NCBI RefSeq assembly: GCF_010645075.1
Contig: NZ_JAADZV010000015.1
Span: 1 to 64,000 of the forward strand
Direction: 5' to 3'
Source of the DNA: Flavobacterium limi
Lineage (GTDB): Bacteria; Bacteroidota; Bacteroidia; Flavobacteriales; Flavobacteriaceae
Length of the DNA: 64,000 nt
Shown here: positions 36,163 through 45,323 of the stretch, piece after piece
Numbering within the stretch: position 1 is the stretch's first letter
Layout: every line of letters begins with the position of its first letter
Notes under the pieces: model-generated
The model's input: the letters and a program-made list of their open reading frames with translations, nothing else
Told to the model about the DNA's origin: nothing
Database searches by the model: none
Position numbers and translations under genes: made by a program

Positions 36163-36246
36163 ATGCCAGACTTAAGCGTTAGAAATAATTTTAAGCAGAA
36201 TTTAAAAGTTAATAATTGGTTATGTGCTATTAGTAGTAGTTTATAG
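36163..36246 (+). CDS. Possible 27-codon leader ORF of block C
   Basis: A short frame (ATG at 36163, TAG at 36244-36246) in the long leader encodes MPDLSVRNNFKQNLKVNNWL plus seven further residues. It ends 30 bp before the hairpin at 36277. The AT-rich context makes chance frames common, so this is a weak call. Translation of it could affect the downstream hairpin. Confidence 0.15.
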   Translation: MPDLSVRNNFKQNLKVNNWLCAISSSL

Positions 36247-36276
36247 CTAATGTTAGTTAGTGTTAGTTTTTAAATT

Positions 36277-36309
36277 AAAGCCGGAAGTTCAAATCCCTTT
36301 CGGCTTTTT
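36277..36309 (+). terminator. Terminator-like hairpin inside the block C leader
   Basis: AAAGCCGGAAG (36277-36287) pairs with CTTTCGGCTTT (36297-36307) with one G-T pair and a 9-nt loop, followed by T residues to 36309. It lies about 190 nt after the predicted start and 140 nt before the GH43 ATG, so it would attenuate block C unless bypassed. Confidence 0.65.
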
Positions 36310-36449
36310 CATTACATAATGAATAAAATAACTATATGTAAAACAAAATGTTATTTGCAGTATTGAATATTTCCGTTAAGTTCTGGTTAAAAGAATAAAT
36401 AAAAATGAGAAAACCACTATAATTAATTATAACACAAAAAACTACGAGC

Positions 36450-37409
36450 ATGAAATTGAATACCAGAATTCTATTGGTGTTTTGCTGTATTTCGACGTTT
36501 GAAATAACAGCACAAAACCCTATCATTAAACATATTTTCACAGCCGATCCTTCACCTATTATCCATAAAGACACCTTGTTTTTATATACAGGGCATGACG
36601 TAGCAACCGAAGCAGATACCAATTATAAAATGTCAGATTGGCATGTGTTTTCTACAACCGATATGGCAACATGGAAAGACCATGGTGCACCACTCTCGCC
36701 AAATACCTTTTCATGGGCTACAGGAGATGCTTATGCAGCACAGTGTATCGAAAGAAATGGTAAATTTTATTGGTTTGTTTCTACATTTCATAAAAAAAGC
36801 GAAGTCAGTCAAGGCGGAGCAGCTATAGGTGTTGCGGTTTCAGACAGACCAACCGGACCTTTTAGAGATGCAATAGGTAAGGCGCTTATAATTAATGAAA
36901 TGACTACAGATATGAAATACGCATGGGATGATATAGATCCTGCCGTATTTATTGATGATGATGGACAAGCTTATCTATTTTGGGGAAATGGGAGCTGTAA
37001 ATGGGTTAAGCTCAAAGAAAATATGACAGAAATGGTAGGGGCAATTACTACTTTCAAACCCAAAAACTATATTGAAGGGCCCTGGGTATATAAAAGAAAA
37101 GATCTATATTATTTAGTATATGCAAGTGCAGGTACAAAACCGGAAATGATAGAATACTGCACTGCTAAGAGCCCGGACGGACCATGGACATATCAGGGAA
37201 TTATCCAGGAAAATGTAACTAATAGTTTTACAACGCATCCCGGAATTATAGATTATAAAGGTAAATCATATTTTTTTTACCATAACGGAGCCTTACCTAC
37301 CGGTGGTAGCTACAGACGTTCAGTTTGTGTAGATTACATGTATTATAACCCGGATGGTACCATTCAAAAAGTAATACAAACTACCAAGGGAGTAAATAAA
37401 ATCAAATAA
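36450..37409 (+). CDS. GH43 arabinoxylan arabinofuranohydrolase-like enzyme
   Basis: This 319-residue exported single-domain GH43 propeller has a signal peptide (about 1-22, cut after ITAQ). The acidic triad is Asp33 in FTADPSP, Asp163 in DIDPAVF and Glu209 in YIEGPWVY. It lacks the C-terminal beta-sandwich of the other two GH43 proteins here. The ADPSP...YTGHD start is typical of GH43 members that act on arabinose side chains or xylosyl residues of xylan. The exact activity cannot be fixed from sequence. It is the first gene of block C, 20 bp before the next. Confidence 0.86.
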   Translation: MKLNTRILLVFCCISTFEITAQNPIIKHIFTADPSPIIHKDTLFLYTGHDVATEADTNYKMSDWHVFSTTDMATWKDHGAPLSPNTFSWATGDAYAAQCIERNGKFYWFVSTFHKKSEVSQGGAAIGVAVSDRPTGPFRDAIGKALIINEMTTDMKYAWDDIDPAVFIDDDGQAYLFWGNGSCKWVKLKENMTEMVGAITTFKPKNYIEGPWVYKRKDLYYLVYASAGTKPEMIEYCTAKSPDGPWTYQGIIQENVTNSFTTHPGIIDYKGKSYFFYHNGALPTGGSYRRSVCVDYMYYNPDGTIQKVIQTTKGVNKIK

Positions 37410-37428
37410 TACATTTTATCTCAATCTC

Positions 37429-38985
37429 ATGAAAAATAAAATCAGTTTCATCCTAATCTGCTTAAGTTTAATTATTCAAACGGCTGTTTCTCAGGAAAAA
37501 AAAGTTCACAACCCGACTGTTTTTGCTGATGTTCCCGATTTGGCTATAATCAGGGTAGGTCAAAATTATTATATGAGCAGTACTACAATGCATATGAACC
37601 CTGGTCTGCCCATTATGAAATCTACGGATCTGGTTAACTGGAAACTTATTAACTATGCTTACGATATATTAGCCGATATACCGGAATTAAATTTAACTAA
37701 CGGTAAAAGTACTTATGGAAGAGGATCCTGGGCGAGTAGCCTGCGTTTTCATAAAGGAGTGTATTACGTAACAACTTTTTCGGGAACAACCGGGGAAACC
37801 TATATATTTAAAACAAAAGATATTGAAAAAGGAAATTGGCAAAGAATTTCTTTTAAGCCATCCTATCATGACCATTCTTTGTTTTTTGATGATGATGGCA
37901 GGTCTTATTTAATTTATGGATCCGAAAAAATAAAACTGGTTGAATTAAATCAGGGTCTCACAGGAATAAAAGATGGTTCTGTCGAAAAAGTCATTATTGA
38001 GAATGCCAGTAAGCCTGCAGGAGACAATATTATGCTGGGTTCAGAAGGATCTCAATTATTTAAAGTAAACGGGAAATATTATCTGTTTAACATTTGCTGG
38101 CCAAAGGGAGGAATGCGTACTGTTGTCATACACAGAGCTGACAATATTAATGGACCATGGGAAGGAAAAGTAGGTTTACAGGATTTAGGCGTTGCACAGG
38201 GAGGACTTATTGATACGCCTGACGGACGCTGGTTCTCCTATCTTTTTCGCGATTTTGGTGCAGTAGGGAGAATTCCTTATCTGGTTCCTGTAAAATGGGA
38301 GAACGGCTGGCCAATATTAGGGGAAAATGGAAAAGTGTCTGAAACATTAGAACTACCTGTTAGCAAAGGATTAATTCCTGGTATCGTTGCTACCGATGAA
38401 TTTAATCGCAAGAAGGGACAAGAAGCACTTCCATTAGTATGGCAATGGAACCATAACCCGGATAATACACTCTGGTCCGTAAAAGAAAGAAAAGGGTACC
38501 TGCGACTTAAGACGGGAAGAATTGATACTGATTTTCTTCTGGCAAGAAACACACTTACACAACGCACTATTGGACCCACAAGTGCAGGTTCTGTTTCATT
38601 GGATGTTTCCAAAATGAAAGACGGAGATTTTGCCGGATTAAGTGTTTTGCAAAAAGATTATGGGTTAGTAGGGGTGAAAGTTGAAGGAATTCAAAAGTCA
38701 GTCGTAATGGTAAACACCAACAACGATAAAGCTGCAGAAGTTCAGCAGATTCCTTTGCATCAGGACCAGATTTATTTCAGGATTGATTGTGATTTTACGA
38801 ATAAAAAAGATGAAGCTAATTTTTTCTATAGTTTAGATGGAAAGATTTGGAACCCGATAGGCGAAACTTTAAAAATGAAGTACACTATTCCGCATTTTAT
38901 GGGCTATCGTTTTGGGTTATTTAATTATGCCACAAAAGAAACAGGCGGTTTTGTTGACTTTGATTGGTTTAGAATTAAAAATTAA
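37429..38985 (+). CDS. GH43 beta-xylosidase/arabinofuranosidase with C-terminal beta-sandwich
   Basis: This 518-residue exported enzyme has a signal peptide (about 1-21), a GH43 propeller (about 25-320) and a C-terminal concanavalin-like domain (about 335-515). Candidate catalytic residues are Asp37 in DVPDLAI, Asp148 in YHDHSLFF and Glu206 in LGSEGSQLF. The opening FADVPDLAIIRVGQNYYMSS is characteristic of a GH43 group often found in Bacteroidota xylan loci. It overlaps in role with the GH43 at 5852, so the two may differ in linkage or chain-length preference. It lies 12 bp before the GH8 gene. Confidence 0.87.
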   Translation: MKNKISFILICLSLIIQTAVSQEKKVHNPTVFADVPDLAIIRVGQNYYMSSTTMHMNPGLPIMKSTDLVNWKLINYAYDILADIPELNLTNGKSTYGRGSWASSLRFHKGVYYVTTFSGTTGETYIFKTKDIEKGNWQRISFKPSYHDHSLFFDDDGRSYLIYGSEKIKLVELNQGLTGIKDGSVEKVIIENASKPAGDNIMLGSEGSQLFKVNGKYYLFNICWPKGGMRTVVIHRADNINGPWEGKVGLQDLGVAQGGLIDTPDGRWFSYLFRDFGAVGRIPYLVPVKWENGWPILGENGKVSETLELPVSKGLIPGIVATDEFNRKKGQEALPLVWQWNHNPDNTLWSVKERKGYLRLKTGRIDTDFLLARNTLTQRTIGPTSAGSVSLDVSKMKDGDFAGLSVLQKDYGLVGVKVEGIQKSVVMVNTNNDKAAEVQQIPLHQDQIYFRIDCDFTNKKDEANFFYSLDGKIWNPIGETLKMKYTIPHFMGYRFGLFNYATKETGGFVDFDWFRIKN

Positions 38986-38997
38986 AATCAAAAAAAT

Positions 38998-40287
38998 ATG
39001 GTAATAAATAAAAATTCCAAAACCGAATACTTGGTCAAAACGCGATTTTTAATACTCATTTTCGGATTAATAATACCTGTTTTAGCCATCTGCCAGGATA
39101 AGAAGAAAGTAGAATCCAAAATACCTCATTGCCGGAATCTGTTTAAAGAAGCAGGTTATAGCCAGGCTGAAATAGACAAGAAAGTAGCAAAAGCCTATTA
39201 TGATGTATTTGAAGGGCCAAATAAAGTGTATTTTGAAGAAGGGGACTCTTTGGGATATGTTTCTGATGTGAAAAATAAAGATGCGCGTACAGAAGGAATG
39301 TCATACGGAATGATGGTTGCGGTCCAGTTCGATAAAAAAGAGATTTTCGACCGTATCTGGCGGTGGTCTGTAAAATACATGCAGCATCAGGATGGACCAA
39401 GAGAAGGCTATTTTGCGTGGAGTGTAAATCCACAAACCAAAAAACAAAATTCTGCCGGCTCTGCATCTGATGGGGAATTATATTACATAACCAGCCTGCT
39501 TTTTGCGTCTAACAAATGGGGTAATGATACAGGGATTAATTATTACAATGAAGCACGAAAAATATTAGATGCTATGTGGAAAAAAGATGGTACTGGTAAT
39601 ATTTATAATATCATCAATACAAAGCATAAGCAAATATCTTTTGTACCGGAAGGAGGCGGGTATAACTGGACAGATCCATCCTATCATGTTCCGGCATTTT
39701 ATGAAATATGGGCTTTGTATGCCAAAGATGGCCATGAGCAGTTTTATAGAGAATGTGCAGAAGTTTCACGTAATTTTCTGCATAAGGCATGTCATCCTGT
39801 TACAGGCTTAAATTCAGATTATACTGAGTTTAACGGAGAACCACATCCAACACCATGGATGCCTCCCGGATTTCGTTACGATTCATGGCGTGTCCCTATG
39901 AATATTGCAATGGATTATACGTGGTACGGAAAAGATAAAAAATGGCAGGAAGAATATGCTGTAAAATTTCAAAATTTCCTCAGGTCTAAAGGAATAGAAA
40001 CGTTTGTAGATCAATACAATCTTGATGGTTCCACACCAGATTTTATTCTGCAGGCCGGACCGGTCAAAAAACTCAGACACTCAATAGGCTTAGTAGGAAC
40101 TTCAGCTACAGCTTCATTGGTGAACCCTGATAAAAAAAGTATGGATTTTGTTCATGCACTTTGGAATGCTAAGCTTGAACCTTACGAAGATGGTTATTTT
40201 GATCCCTATTATGATGGGCTAATGTATCTCTTTAGCCTGATGCATCTTAGCGGTAACTACCAAATTATTCCTCCGGTAGTTAAATAA
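38998..40287 (+). CDS. GH8 reducing-end xylose-releasing exo-oligoxylanase
   Basis: This 429-residue enzyme has an (alpha/alpha)6 barrel of GH8. Visible family residues are the acid Glu99 in TEGMSYGMM, Asp158 in SASDGELY and a probable base Asp295 in FRYDSWRVP. The segments EGYFAWSVNP and GYNWTDPSYHVP match the Rex group, which removes xylose from the reducing end of xylo-oligosaccharides. An N-terminal hydrophobic segment (about 16-32) ends LAICQ and looks like a signal peptide, so the enzyme is probably periplasmic, unlike some cytoplasmic Rex enzymes. The lipobox is imperfect (Ile before Cys). Confidence 0.88.
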   Translation: MVINKNSKTEYLVKTRFLILIFGLIIPVLAICQDKKKVESKIPHCRNLFKEAGYSQAEIDKKVAKAYYDVFEGPNKVYFEEGDSLGYVSDVKNKDARTEGMSYGMMVAVQFDKKEIFDRIWRWSVKYMQHQDGPREGYFAWSVNPQTKKQNSAGSASDGELYYITSLLFASNKWGNDTGINYYNEARKILDAMWKKDGTGNIYNIINTKHKQISFVPEGGGYNWTDPSYHVPAFYEIWALYAKDGHEQFYRECAEVSRNFLHKACHPVTGLNSDYTEFNGEPHPTPWMPPGFRYDSWRVPMNIAMDYTWYGKDKKWQEEYAVKFQNFLRSKGIETFVDQYNLDGSTPDFILQAGPVKKLRHSIGLVGTSATASLVNPDKKSMDFVHALWNAKLEPYEDGYFDPYYDGLMYLFSLMHLSGNYQIIPPVVK

Positions 40288-40312
40288 ATTTAATCTAAAA
40301 TATAGTAAAAAT

Positions 40313-41482
40313 ATGAAACAGTATACAGTCGTAATGTTATACGCATTTATTTTATCAGGTTTTCTAGGTTTTTCGCAGGCAAGTCAGGTTTCCATTGTTG
40401 AGGATTTCAAACCTTCATCAGTTAATCAGCCTGGGCAGCAATATCCACAAGTAAATTCACAGAGCAGGGTGCGGGCAAGAATTTCTGCTCCTCAGGCCAA
40501 TAAAGTACAGCTAGATCTTGGCGGTGTTAAATATGACATGGTAAAAGACGATAAAGGTACCTGGACAGGGGATTCTAATCCGCAGGATGAAGGATTTCAT
40601 TATTATCAGTTAAATATAGATGGTGCTTCCGTCCCTGATCCGGGAACTTTATATTTTTATGGTGCCGGCCGGTTAGGGAGTGGGATAGAAATTCCTGCTA
40701 AAGATCAGGATTTTTTTGCTCTGAAAGATATACCGCATGGTTTGGTAAGTGAAAATATTTATTTCTCCAGGCTAACAAATTCTTTTAGACGCTGTTTCAT
40801 CTACACACCACCGGGCTATAATGAAAATGCAACAACACATTACCCGGTACTCTATTTGCAGCACGGAAGTTTTGAAGATGAAACAGGCTGGTCTGCTCAG
40901 GGAAAAGCGAATTTAATTTTAGATAATCTGATTGCTGTAAAACAGGCAGTTCCTATGATTGTTGTAATGGATAACGGATATGCTTATAAAACACAAAATA
41001 ATAATCGAGACAAAAAAGAACAGTTAGTTTCTGTTTTCGAAGAGGTTTTAATCACCGAAGTTATTCCAATGATTGACACTAAGTTTCGAACTATTGCTAA
41101 TCGTGAAAATAGGGCTATAGCCGGTCTTTCTATGGGAGCCAATCAAACCATGAGAATTATGATGAAACATCTGGATACTTTTTCTCAATATGGCGGATTT
41201 AGCGGTACATCAAACTATCCCAGTTCAGATGTGATTGACCCTTCTGCATTTTTAAACGGAAAATATAAAGACGGTGATTTTATTAATAAAAAAATCAAAC
41301 TTTTTTGGTTAGGCTTAGGTACTAAGGAACCTAGCCCTTTTCCTAAATCTGTTGGGGCTTTTCGAGCGATGTTAGACCAGCAGAAAATTAAATATGTATA
41401 CTACGAATCGCCCGAAACAGCTCATGAGTGGCTTACATGGCGAAGATGTTTAAAACAGTTTGCTTCTAAGTTGTTCAGATAA
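40313..41482 (+). CDS. CE1 esterase with N-terminal CBM48-like module
   Basis: This 389-residue exported esterase has a signal peptide (about 1-23), an immunoglobulin-like CBM48-type module (about 45-150) and a CE1 alpha/beta-hydrolase domain (about 155-388) with LQHGSFED, nucleophile Ser273 in GLSMGA and His371 in TAHEW. The order and many motifs (YFYGAGRLGSGIEIP, SAQGKANLILDNLI) repeat those in the last two modules of the esterase at 8973-11681, so the two are paralogues. The likely reaction is removal of feruloyl or acetyl esters from arabinoxylan. It is the last gene of block C. Confidence 0.87.
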   Translation: MKQYTVVMLYAFILSGFLGFSQASQVSIVEDFKPSSVNQPGQQYPQVNSQSRVRARISAPQANKVQLDLGGVKYDMVKDDKGTWTGDSNPQDEGFHYYQLNIDGASVPDPGTLYFYGAGRLGSGIEIPAKDQDFFALKDIPHGLVSENIYFSRLTNSFRRCFIYTPPGYNENATTHYPVLYLQHGSFEDETGWSAQGKANLILDNLIAVKQAVPMIVVMDNGYAYKTQNNNRDKKEQLVSVFEEVLITEVIPMIDTKFRTIANRENRAIAGLSMGANQTMRIMMKHLDTFSQYGGFSGTSNYPSSDVIDPSAFLNGKYKDGDFINKKIKLFWLGLGTKEPSPFPKSVGAFRAMLDQQKIKYVYYESPETAHEWLTWRRCLKQFASKLFR

Positions 41483-41648
41483 AAATTACAGTATTGCCTA
41501 TAAATATAATAAAATAAAATAAAATCATGATCATAATGAAACTATTAGAATAAGTTTAGAAATTTGAAGATTAGCAGTATTTTTTTTAATTGAATAATAT
41601 TACTTTTTTATGTAAAGTGTTGTTTAAGCGCGTTTTAACTTTTTTTAT

Positions 41649-41656
41649 TAAATTTG
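41649..41656 (+). promoter_or_regulatory. Candidate -7 box of the desaturase gene
   Basis: TAAATTTG matches TAnnTTTG and lies 28 bp upstream of the ATG. The nearest TTG upstream is 26 nt away, so the -33 element is poor. Confidence 0.35.
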
Positions 41657-41683
41657 ATGTAAGAATTTATATCAATAATCATT

Positions 41684-42787
41684 ATGGAACATTTAAATCG
41701 CCCAATTTATTTAAAACCTGGCACTGATGATTTTTTTAAAAAGATTCGCAAAGAAGTTAATGAAACTGTTTTACAAAATTCCTCGTTGTACCAGTTTAAT
41801 ATCATAAAGTCTTTAGGACTTGTTGTTTTCTTCTTTTTATTTTATGCCTGTATTCTCTGGCTTGGAAACAGCACTCCTTTATTATTTTTATTTTATATTC
41901 TATCCGGAATTACGATGATCGTATTATTTATTAATGCATTTCATGATGCTGCGCACGGAGCATTGTTTAAAAAATCAAAGCATAATAAATGGTTTATGTA
42001 TCTTTTGGAGCTTTTTGGAAGTAATCACTGGCTTTGGACACGTCGTCATATTAATCTTCATCATGCTTATCCAAACGTTCCCGACTGGGATGTAGACATA
42101 AAACAAAGCGATATCATCAGAATTTTTCCTAATAGCCCGCTATATCATTATCATAAATATCAGCATATATACATGTGGTTTATTTATCCACTGTATAGTC
42201 TTAATTGGATTTATATCAGGGATTTTAAAGACTTCTTTAGCAAAAAAGATAACTACGTAAAGAAAGTAGTAGATAAAATTCCAACAAAAGAAGTTTATAT
42301 GCTGTTTACTGCAAAAGCTATTAATCTTTTTTACCTGCTTTTTATTCCAATGTTAGTTTTAAACCAGCCTTGGCATATTATTTTATTGGGCTGGATTACT
42401 ATGCACATGTGCGGAAGCGCACTGGGTGTAGTAGCGCTTGTTTCTACACATGTTGATGAGGATGCGCATTTTCCCGGAACAGATGATGAAGGAAATCTTT
42501 CCGCTACATGGGCTTTGCACCAAATGATTGTAACAAAGGATTTTAGTACCAATAGCAAACTGGCTAATTTTTTATATGGCGGTTTTACACATCATGTAGC
42601 GCATCATCTTTTCCCATCAGTAGGCCATACTTACTATCCTTACATTACACCCATAATAAAGCGATATGCAGAAGAATATGGTCTTCCTTATACCTCTTAT
42701 CCATTTCACCATGCTATACGCTCACATTTTCGAATGTTGAAAGACAAGGGGGGGCATGATAACATTTTGACAGCAGGGGAAATTTGA
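41684..42787 (+). CDS. Membrane fatty acid desaturase (acyl-CoA desaturase type)
   Basis: This 367-residue inner-membrane di-iron enzyme introduces a double bond into acyl chains. All three histidine boxes are visible: HDAAH (His87-His91), HINLHH (His122, 126, 127) and HHVAHH (His303-His308). Hydrophobic helices lie at about 45-90 and 205-255. There is no fused cytochrome b5 domain. The layout resembles bacterial linoleoyl-CoA/delta-6-type desaturases common in Flavobacterium. The position of the double bond is not deducible. It is unrelated to the xylan locus and followed by a terminator. Confidence 0.88.
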   Translation: MEHLNRPIYLKPGTDDFFKKIRKEVNETVLQNSSLYQFNIIKSLGLVVFFFLFYACILWLGNSTPLLFLFYILSGITMIVLFINAFHDAAHGALFKKSKHNKWFMYLLELFGSNHWLWTRRHINLHHAYPNVPDWDVDIKQSDIIRIFPNSPLYHYHKYQHIYMWFIYPLYSLNWIYIRDFKDFFSKKDNYVKKVVDKIPTKEVYMLFTAKAINLFYLLFIPMLVLNQPWHIILLGWITMHMCGSALGVVALVSTHVDEDAHFPGTDDEGNLSATWALHQMIVTKDFSTNSKLANFLYGGFTHHVAHHLFPSVGHTYYPYITPIIKRYAEEYGLPYTSYPFHHAIRSHFRMLKDKGGHDNILTAGEI

Positions 42788-42812
42788 TTGCGCAATAAAT
42801 TTTAATATTCAT

Positions 42813-42839
42813 AGCCGGAAAGTTTTCTTCCGGCTTTTT
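42813..42839 (+). terminator. Intrinsic terminator after the desaturase
   Basis: AGCCGGAA (42813-42820) pairs with TTCCGGCT (42828-42835) across a 7-nt loop, followed by a T run. Confidence 0.85.
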
Positions 42840-42922
42840 GTTTTAAAATCATTAAAGGTTCACTTTTTTTTATTCTTATATTTACTTTTTTAATAAAGCC
42901 AGTCAATTTTAAATGTTATTTT

Positions 42923-43570
42923 ATGTCGAAAATCATCAAATTTTTGTTTTTTCAGGTTTCCTTTTTTTGGATTATTTTTTCCAATGCCCAAAATGAGGTC
43001 TGTAAATCTGAAGTGGTCATTGCTGATACAACGTTTGTAAATTTGAAAGATTACAGTAAAGATTTTATCTATGATATGAAATATGCTACTGAGGATAATT
43101 TTTTGAAAGCTAAAGTTTATGATTGTGCCGAATGTTTTTTACGACTAAAAACAGTTAAGGCACTGGTACAAGCTAACAAGGATTTTATGAAAAAAGGCTA
43201 TAAAATAAAACTATATGACTGTTACAGACCACTATCTATTCAGAAAAAAATGTGGGAGATAGTTTCGAATCCGGAGTATGTAGCTGATCCAAAAAAAGGC
43301 TCCATCCATAATAGAGGAGGAGCCGTTGATATTTCTATTGTTGATTTCAAAGGAAAAGAAGTTGATATGGGAACTCCCTTTGATTTCTTCGGGATTGAGG
43401 CTGGACATTATTACACTAAACTTTCGAAAGAAGTTTTATCGAACAGAAAATTCCTTAAAAAAGTAATGATTAAAAACGGCTTTAATTCTTTTGATTCAGA
43501 ATGGTGGCATTATAATTTAAAAACAGGTTTAAAAGATAAAGTTTCTAACCAAAAATGGGACTGCAAATGA
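42923..43570 (+). CDS. VanX-like D-alanyl-D-alanine dipeptidase
   Basis: This 215-residue exported zinc peptidase splits D-Ala-D-Ala. A signal peptide covers about 1-22. The M15D signature is intact: Arg102 in YRP, zinc ligands His129 and Asp136 in SIHNRGGAVD, catalytic Glu193 and ligand His196 in EWWHY. No vanH, vanA or regulator is nearby, so it is more likely a housekeeping peptidoglycan-recycling enzyme than a resistance gene. Its stop abuts the stop of the convergent gene with no intervening base. Confidence 0.9.
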   Translation: MSKIIKFLFFQVSFFWIIFSNAQNEVCKSEVVIADTTFVNLKDYSKDFIYDMKYATEDNFLKAKVYDCAECFLRLKTVKALVQANKDFMKKGYKIKLYDCYRPLSIQKKMWEIVSNPEYVADPKKGSIHNRGGAVDISIVDFKGKEVDMGTPFDFFGIEAGHYYTKLSKEVLSNRKFLKKVMIKNGFNSFDSEWWHYNLKTGLKDKVSNQKWDCK

Positions 43571-44134
43571 TTATTCAACACACCTGATGTTTTCCATAAA
43601 ATAAGTATCAGGATGATATACTTTTCCGTTCATTTCAGAGGTTAGTTCACTTCTTACAATGTGGTCCTGAGTGTCAGTTAAATATTTAATACGCATAATT
43701 GTCACAGGAGATTTTTTCAATTCTTCATAATTATCTTTCACAAACATAAAAATCCCTGTATTGATTCTGTTGTTATATTCTTTATCACGAAGAAGCGTTC
43801 CGCAGTTCTCCTGATTAATGTGCATTAAAGTAACAACTTTGCCATTTTGCAATTGTAAAAACACTTTTGAGTTTTTGTCAAAACAATTGGCTTTTATAAA
43901 GTCCTTGCTCTTTTGGATTGACTGTAAATTTAATGTAGGCAGACCATCAGTTTGTGCCAAAGAAAAAAAGATATAATTAGAAGTATTACCAAAATTTTTC
44001 TCACTGATCAAATATTCATTTGTAACTTTATAAGTACCAATTGAATCCGTTACATTGGTACTATATTCACAAGGTTTTTGGGCAAATGCGGTAAAGGTTA
44101 ACAGAAAAAAAGTTAGTGTAATTAGATGTTTCAT
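43571..44134 (-). CDS. Hypothetical secreted protein
   Basis: I do not recognise this 187-residue protein. It has a signal peptide (MKHLITLTFFLLTFTAFAQ) and a small, mixed beta-rich body with cysteines at KPCEY, ANCFD, ENCGT and IRCVE that could form two disulphides. I chose the ATG at 44134, 2 bp after the stop of the methyltransferase gene, because it opens the signal peptide. A longer frame starts at 44155 inside that gene. It is probably co-transcribed with the methyltransferase and AI-2E genes and acts in the periplasm or envelope. Confidence 0.7.
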   Translation of the reverse strand: MKHLITLTFFLLTFTAFAQKPCEYSTNVTDSIGTYKVTNEYLISEKNFGNTSNYIFFSLAQTDGLPTLNLQSIQKSKDFIKANCFDKNSKVFLQLQNGKVVTLMHINQENCGTLLRDKEYNNRINTGIFMFVKDNYEELKKSPVTIMRIKYLTDTQDHIVRSELTSEMNGKVYHPDTYFMENIRCVE

Positions 44135-44136
44135 TT

Positions 44137-45321
44137 TTAAGTTATTTTTCTGCAAATTAAAACTATTTTGTTATCATTTTTATCAGTTGTAAAAAAACAA
44201 TATAAATTCCCTCCGTTTTTTATTTTCCATTTTTTTCGAATCGTTTCTACAGTGTCAGGAAAATTCCGTGTGGTAATATTGGCCTGTTGATTTAAAAGTT
44301 CTGCTTTCATATCATTTTTGCTGTATGAAATCACTTTTTCTATTTCAAAACGGCGTCCGGGAAAATCAATTAATTTATCAGAAGTATACAAATGAGAATG
44401 CTTATGAAGTTTACTTATTTGAAAAAAAACACTGACAGCATCAAAACCACCCGATTTCATAATGGCCGAATTAGGTTCATACAGGAACTTCATAGGTAAA
44501 TCAAATGATGAATATTCTAATTCACCCAGAACAAATTCAAAAGTTTCGGTTTTATCCTTTAAAAGATTAGCAGTTTTTATGGTTATTCTGCCTGAAAAAT
44601 GATTATGTATTTCAAAAAGCAATTCTTTTACTTCGTTTTCAAAAGCAATAATATGAATGTTTTTTACGAATTTCAATTCTGATAAGCCTGCTGAAATGTC
44701 TAATAATGGTGCAGTCTTAATTAAAATTGAATCCGTTTTTTCAAAGTAAAAATCCAAAGATTCAGGAACATTTGGCAAACAGTCTTTTAGCATGAAAACT
44801 TTGCCTTTTGCATCATTTCTACGGGATGGATCAATATAAATCCAGTCCCATTTGAAACCTGGTTCTGATTCATTTAAGATATTTGCAGAATCATCTGCAT
44901 AACAAAAACAATTCTTCACATCTAATTGTCCAAAGTTATATTTTACAATTGCTGATAACTCCTTGTTTATTTCGCAGTGCGCAACGACTTTGAATTTTTT
45001 AGAAAAATAATAATCATCTACTCCAAAGCCTCCGGTTAAATCTATCAAAGTTTTTCCTGAAATCAAAGAAGCTTTATAAGCTGCAGTTTTTTCAGAAGAA
45101 GTTTGTTCAACAGATATTTTACCAGGATAAATAATGTTTTCTGTCGAAAACCACGTTGGTAATTTATCTTTGGCTTTGGTTTTGGCTTCAATCTGATTTA
45201 GAATCAAAATCCAGTCAGTTTCAGGAAAAGGATTTTTCTGAAGTGCTAATTTTGTAACAGAAGCACCAATATTCTGAGATATAAAATCTTGTATGTTTGT
45301 GTTTAAAATTGAATTGTTCAA
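44137..45321 (-). CDS. Class I SAM methyltransferase with THUMP-like C-terminus
   Basis: This 394-residue cytoplasmic protein has a Rossmann methyltransferase core (about 80-240). The SAM-binding motif is DLTGGFGVDDYY, and YIDPSRRND serves as motif IV. The C-terminal part (about 245-394) resembles the ferredoxin-like and THUMP-like domains of the PG_1098 family, widespread in Bacteroidota. THUMP domains bind RNA, so an RNA substrate is plausible, but neither substrate nor site is known to me. It lies 2 bp after the AI-2E family gene, in one operon. Confidence 0.8.
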   Translation of the reverse strand: MNNSILNTNIQDFISQNIGASVTKLALQKNPFPETDWILILNQIEAKTKAKDKLPTWFSTENIIYPGKISVEQTSSEKTAAYKASLISGKTLIDLTGGFGVDDYYFSKKFKVVAHCEINKELSAIVKYNFGQLDVKNCFCYADDSANILNESEPGFKWDWIYIDPSRRNDAKGKVFMLKDCLPNVPESLDFYFEKTDSILIKTAPLLDISAGLSELKFVKNIHIIAFENEVKELLFEIHNHFSGRITIKTANLLKDKTETFEFVLGELEYSSFDLPMKFLYEPNSAIMKSGGFDAVSVFFQISKLHKHSHLYTSDKLIDFPGRRFEIEKVISYSKNDMKAELLNQQANITTRNFPDTVETIRKKWKIKNGGNLYCFFTTDKNDNKIVLICRKIT

Positions 45322-45323
45322 TG

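Noticed and set aside
42923..43570. Vancomycin resistance by VanX
   Set aside because: No vanH, vanA, vanR or vanS is nearby and the gene has an export signal, so housekeeping peptidoglycan recycling is more likely.
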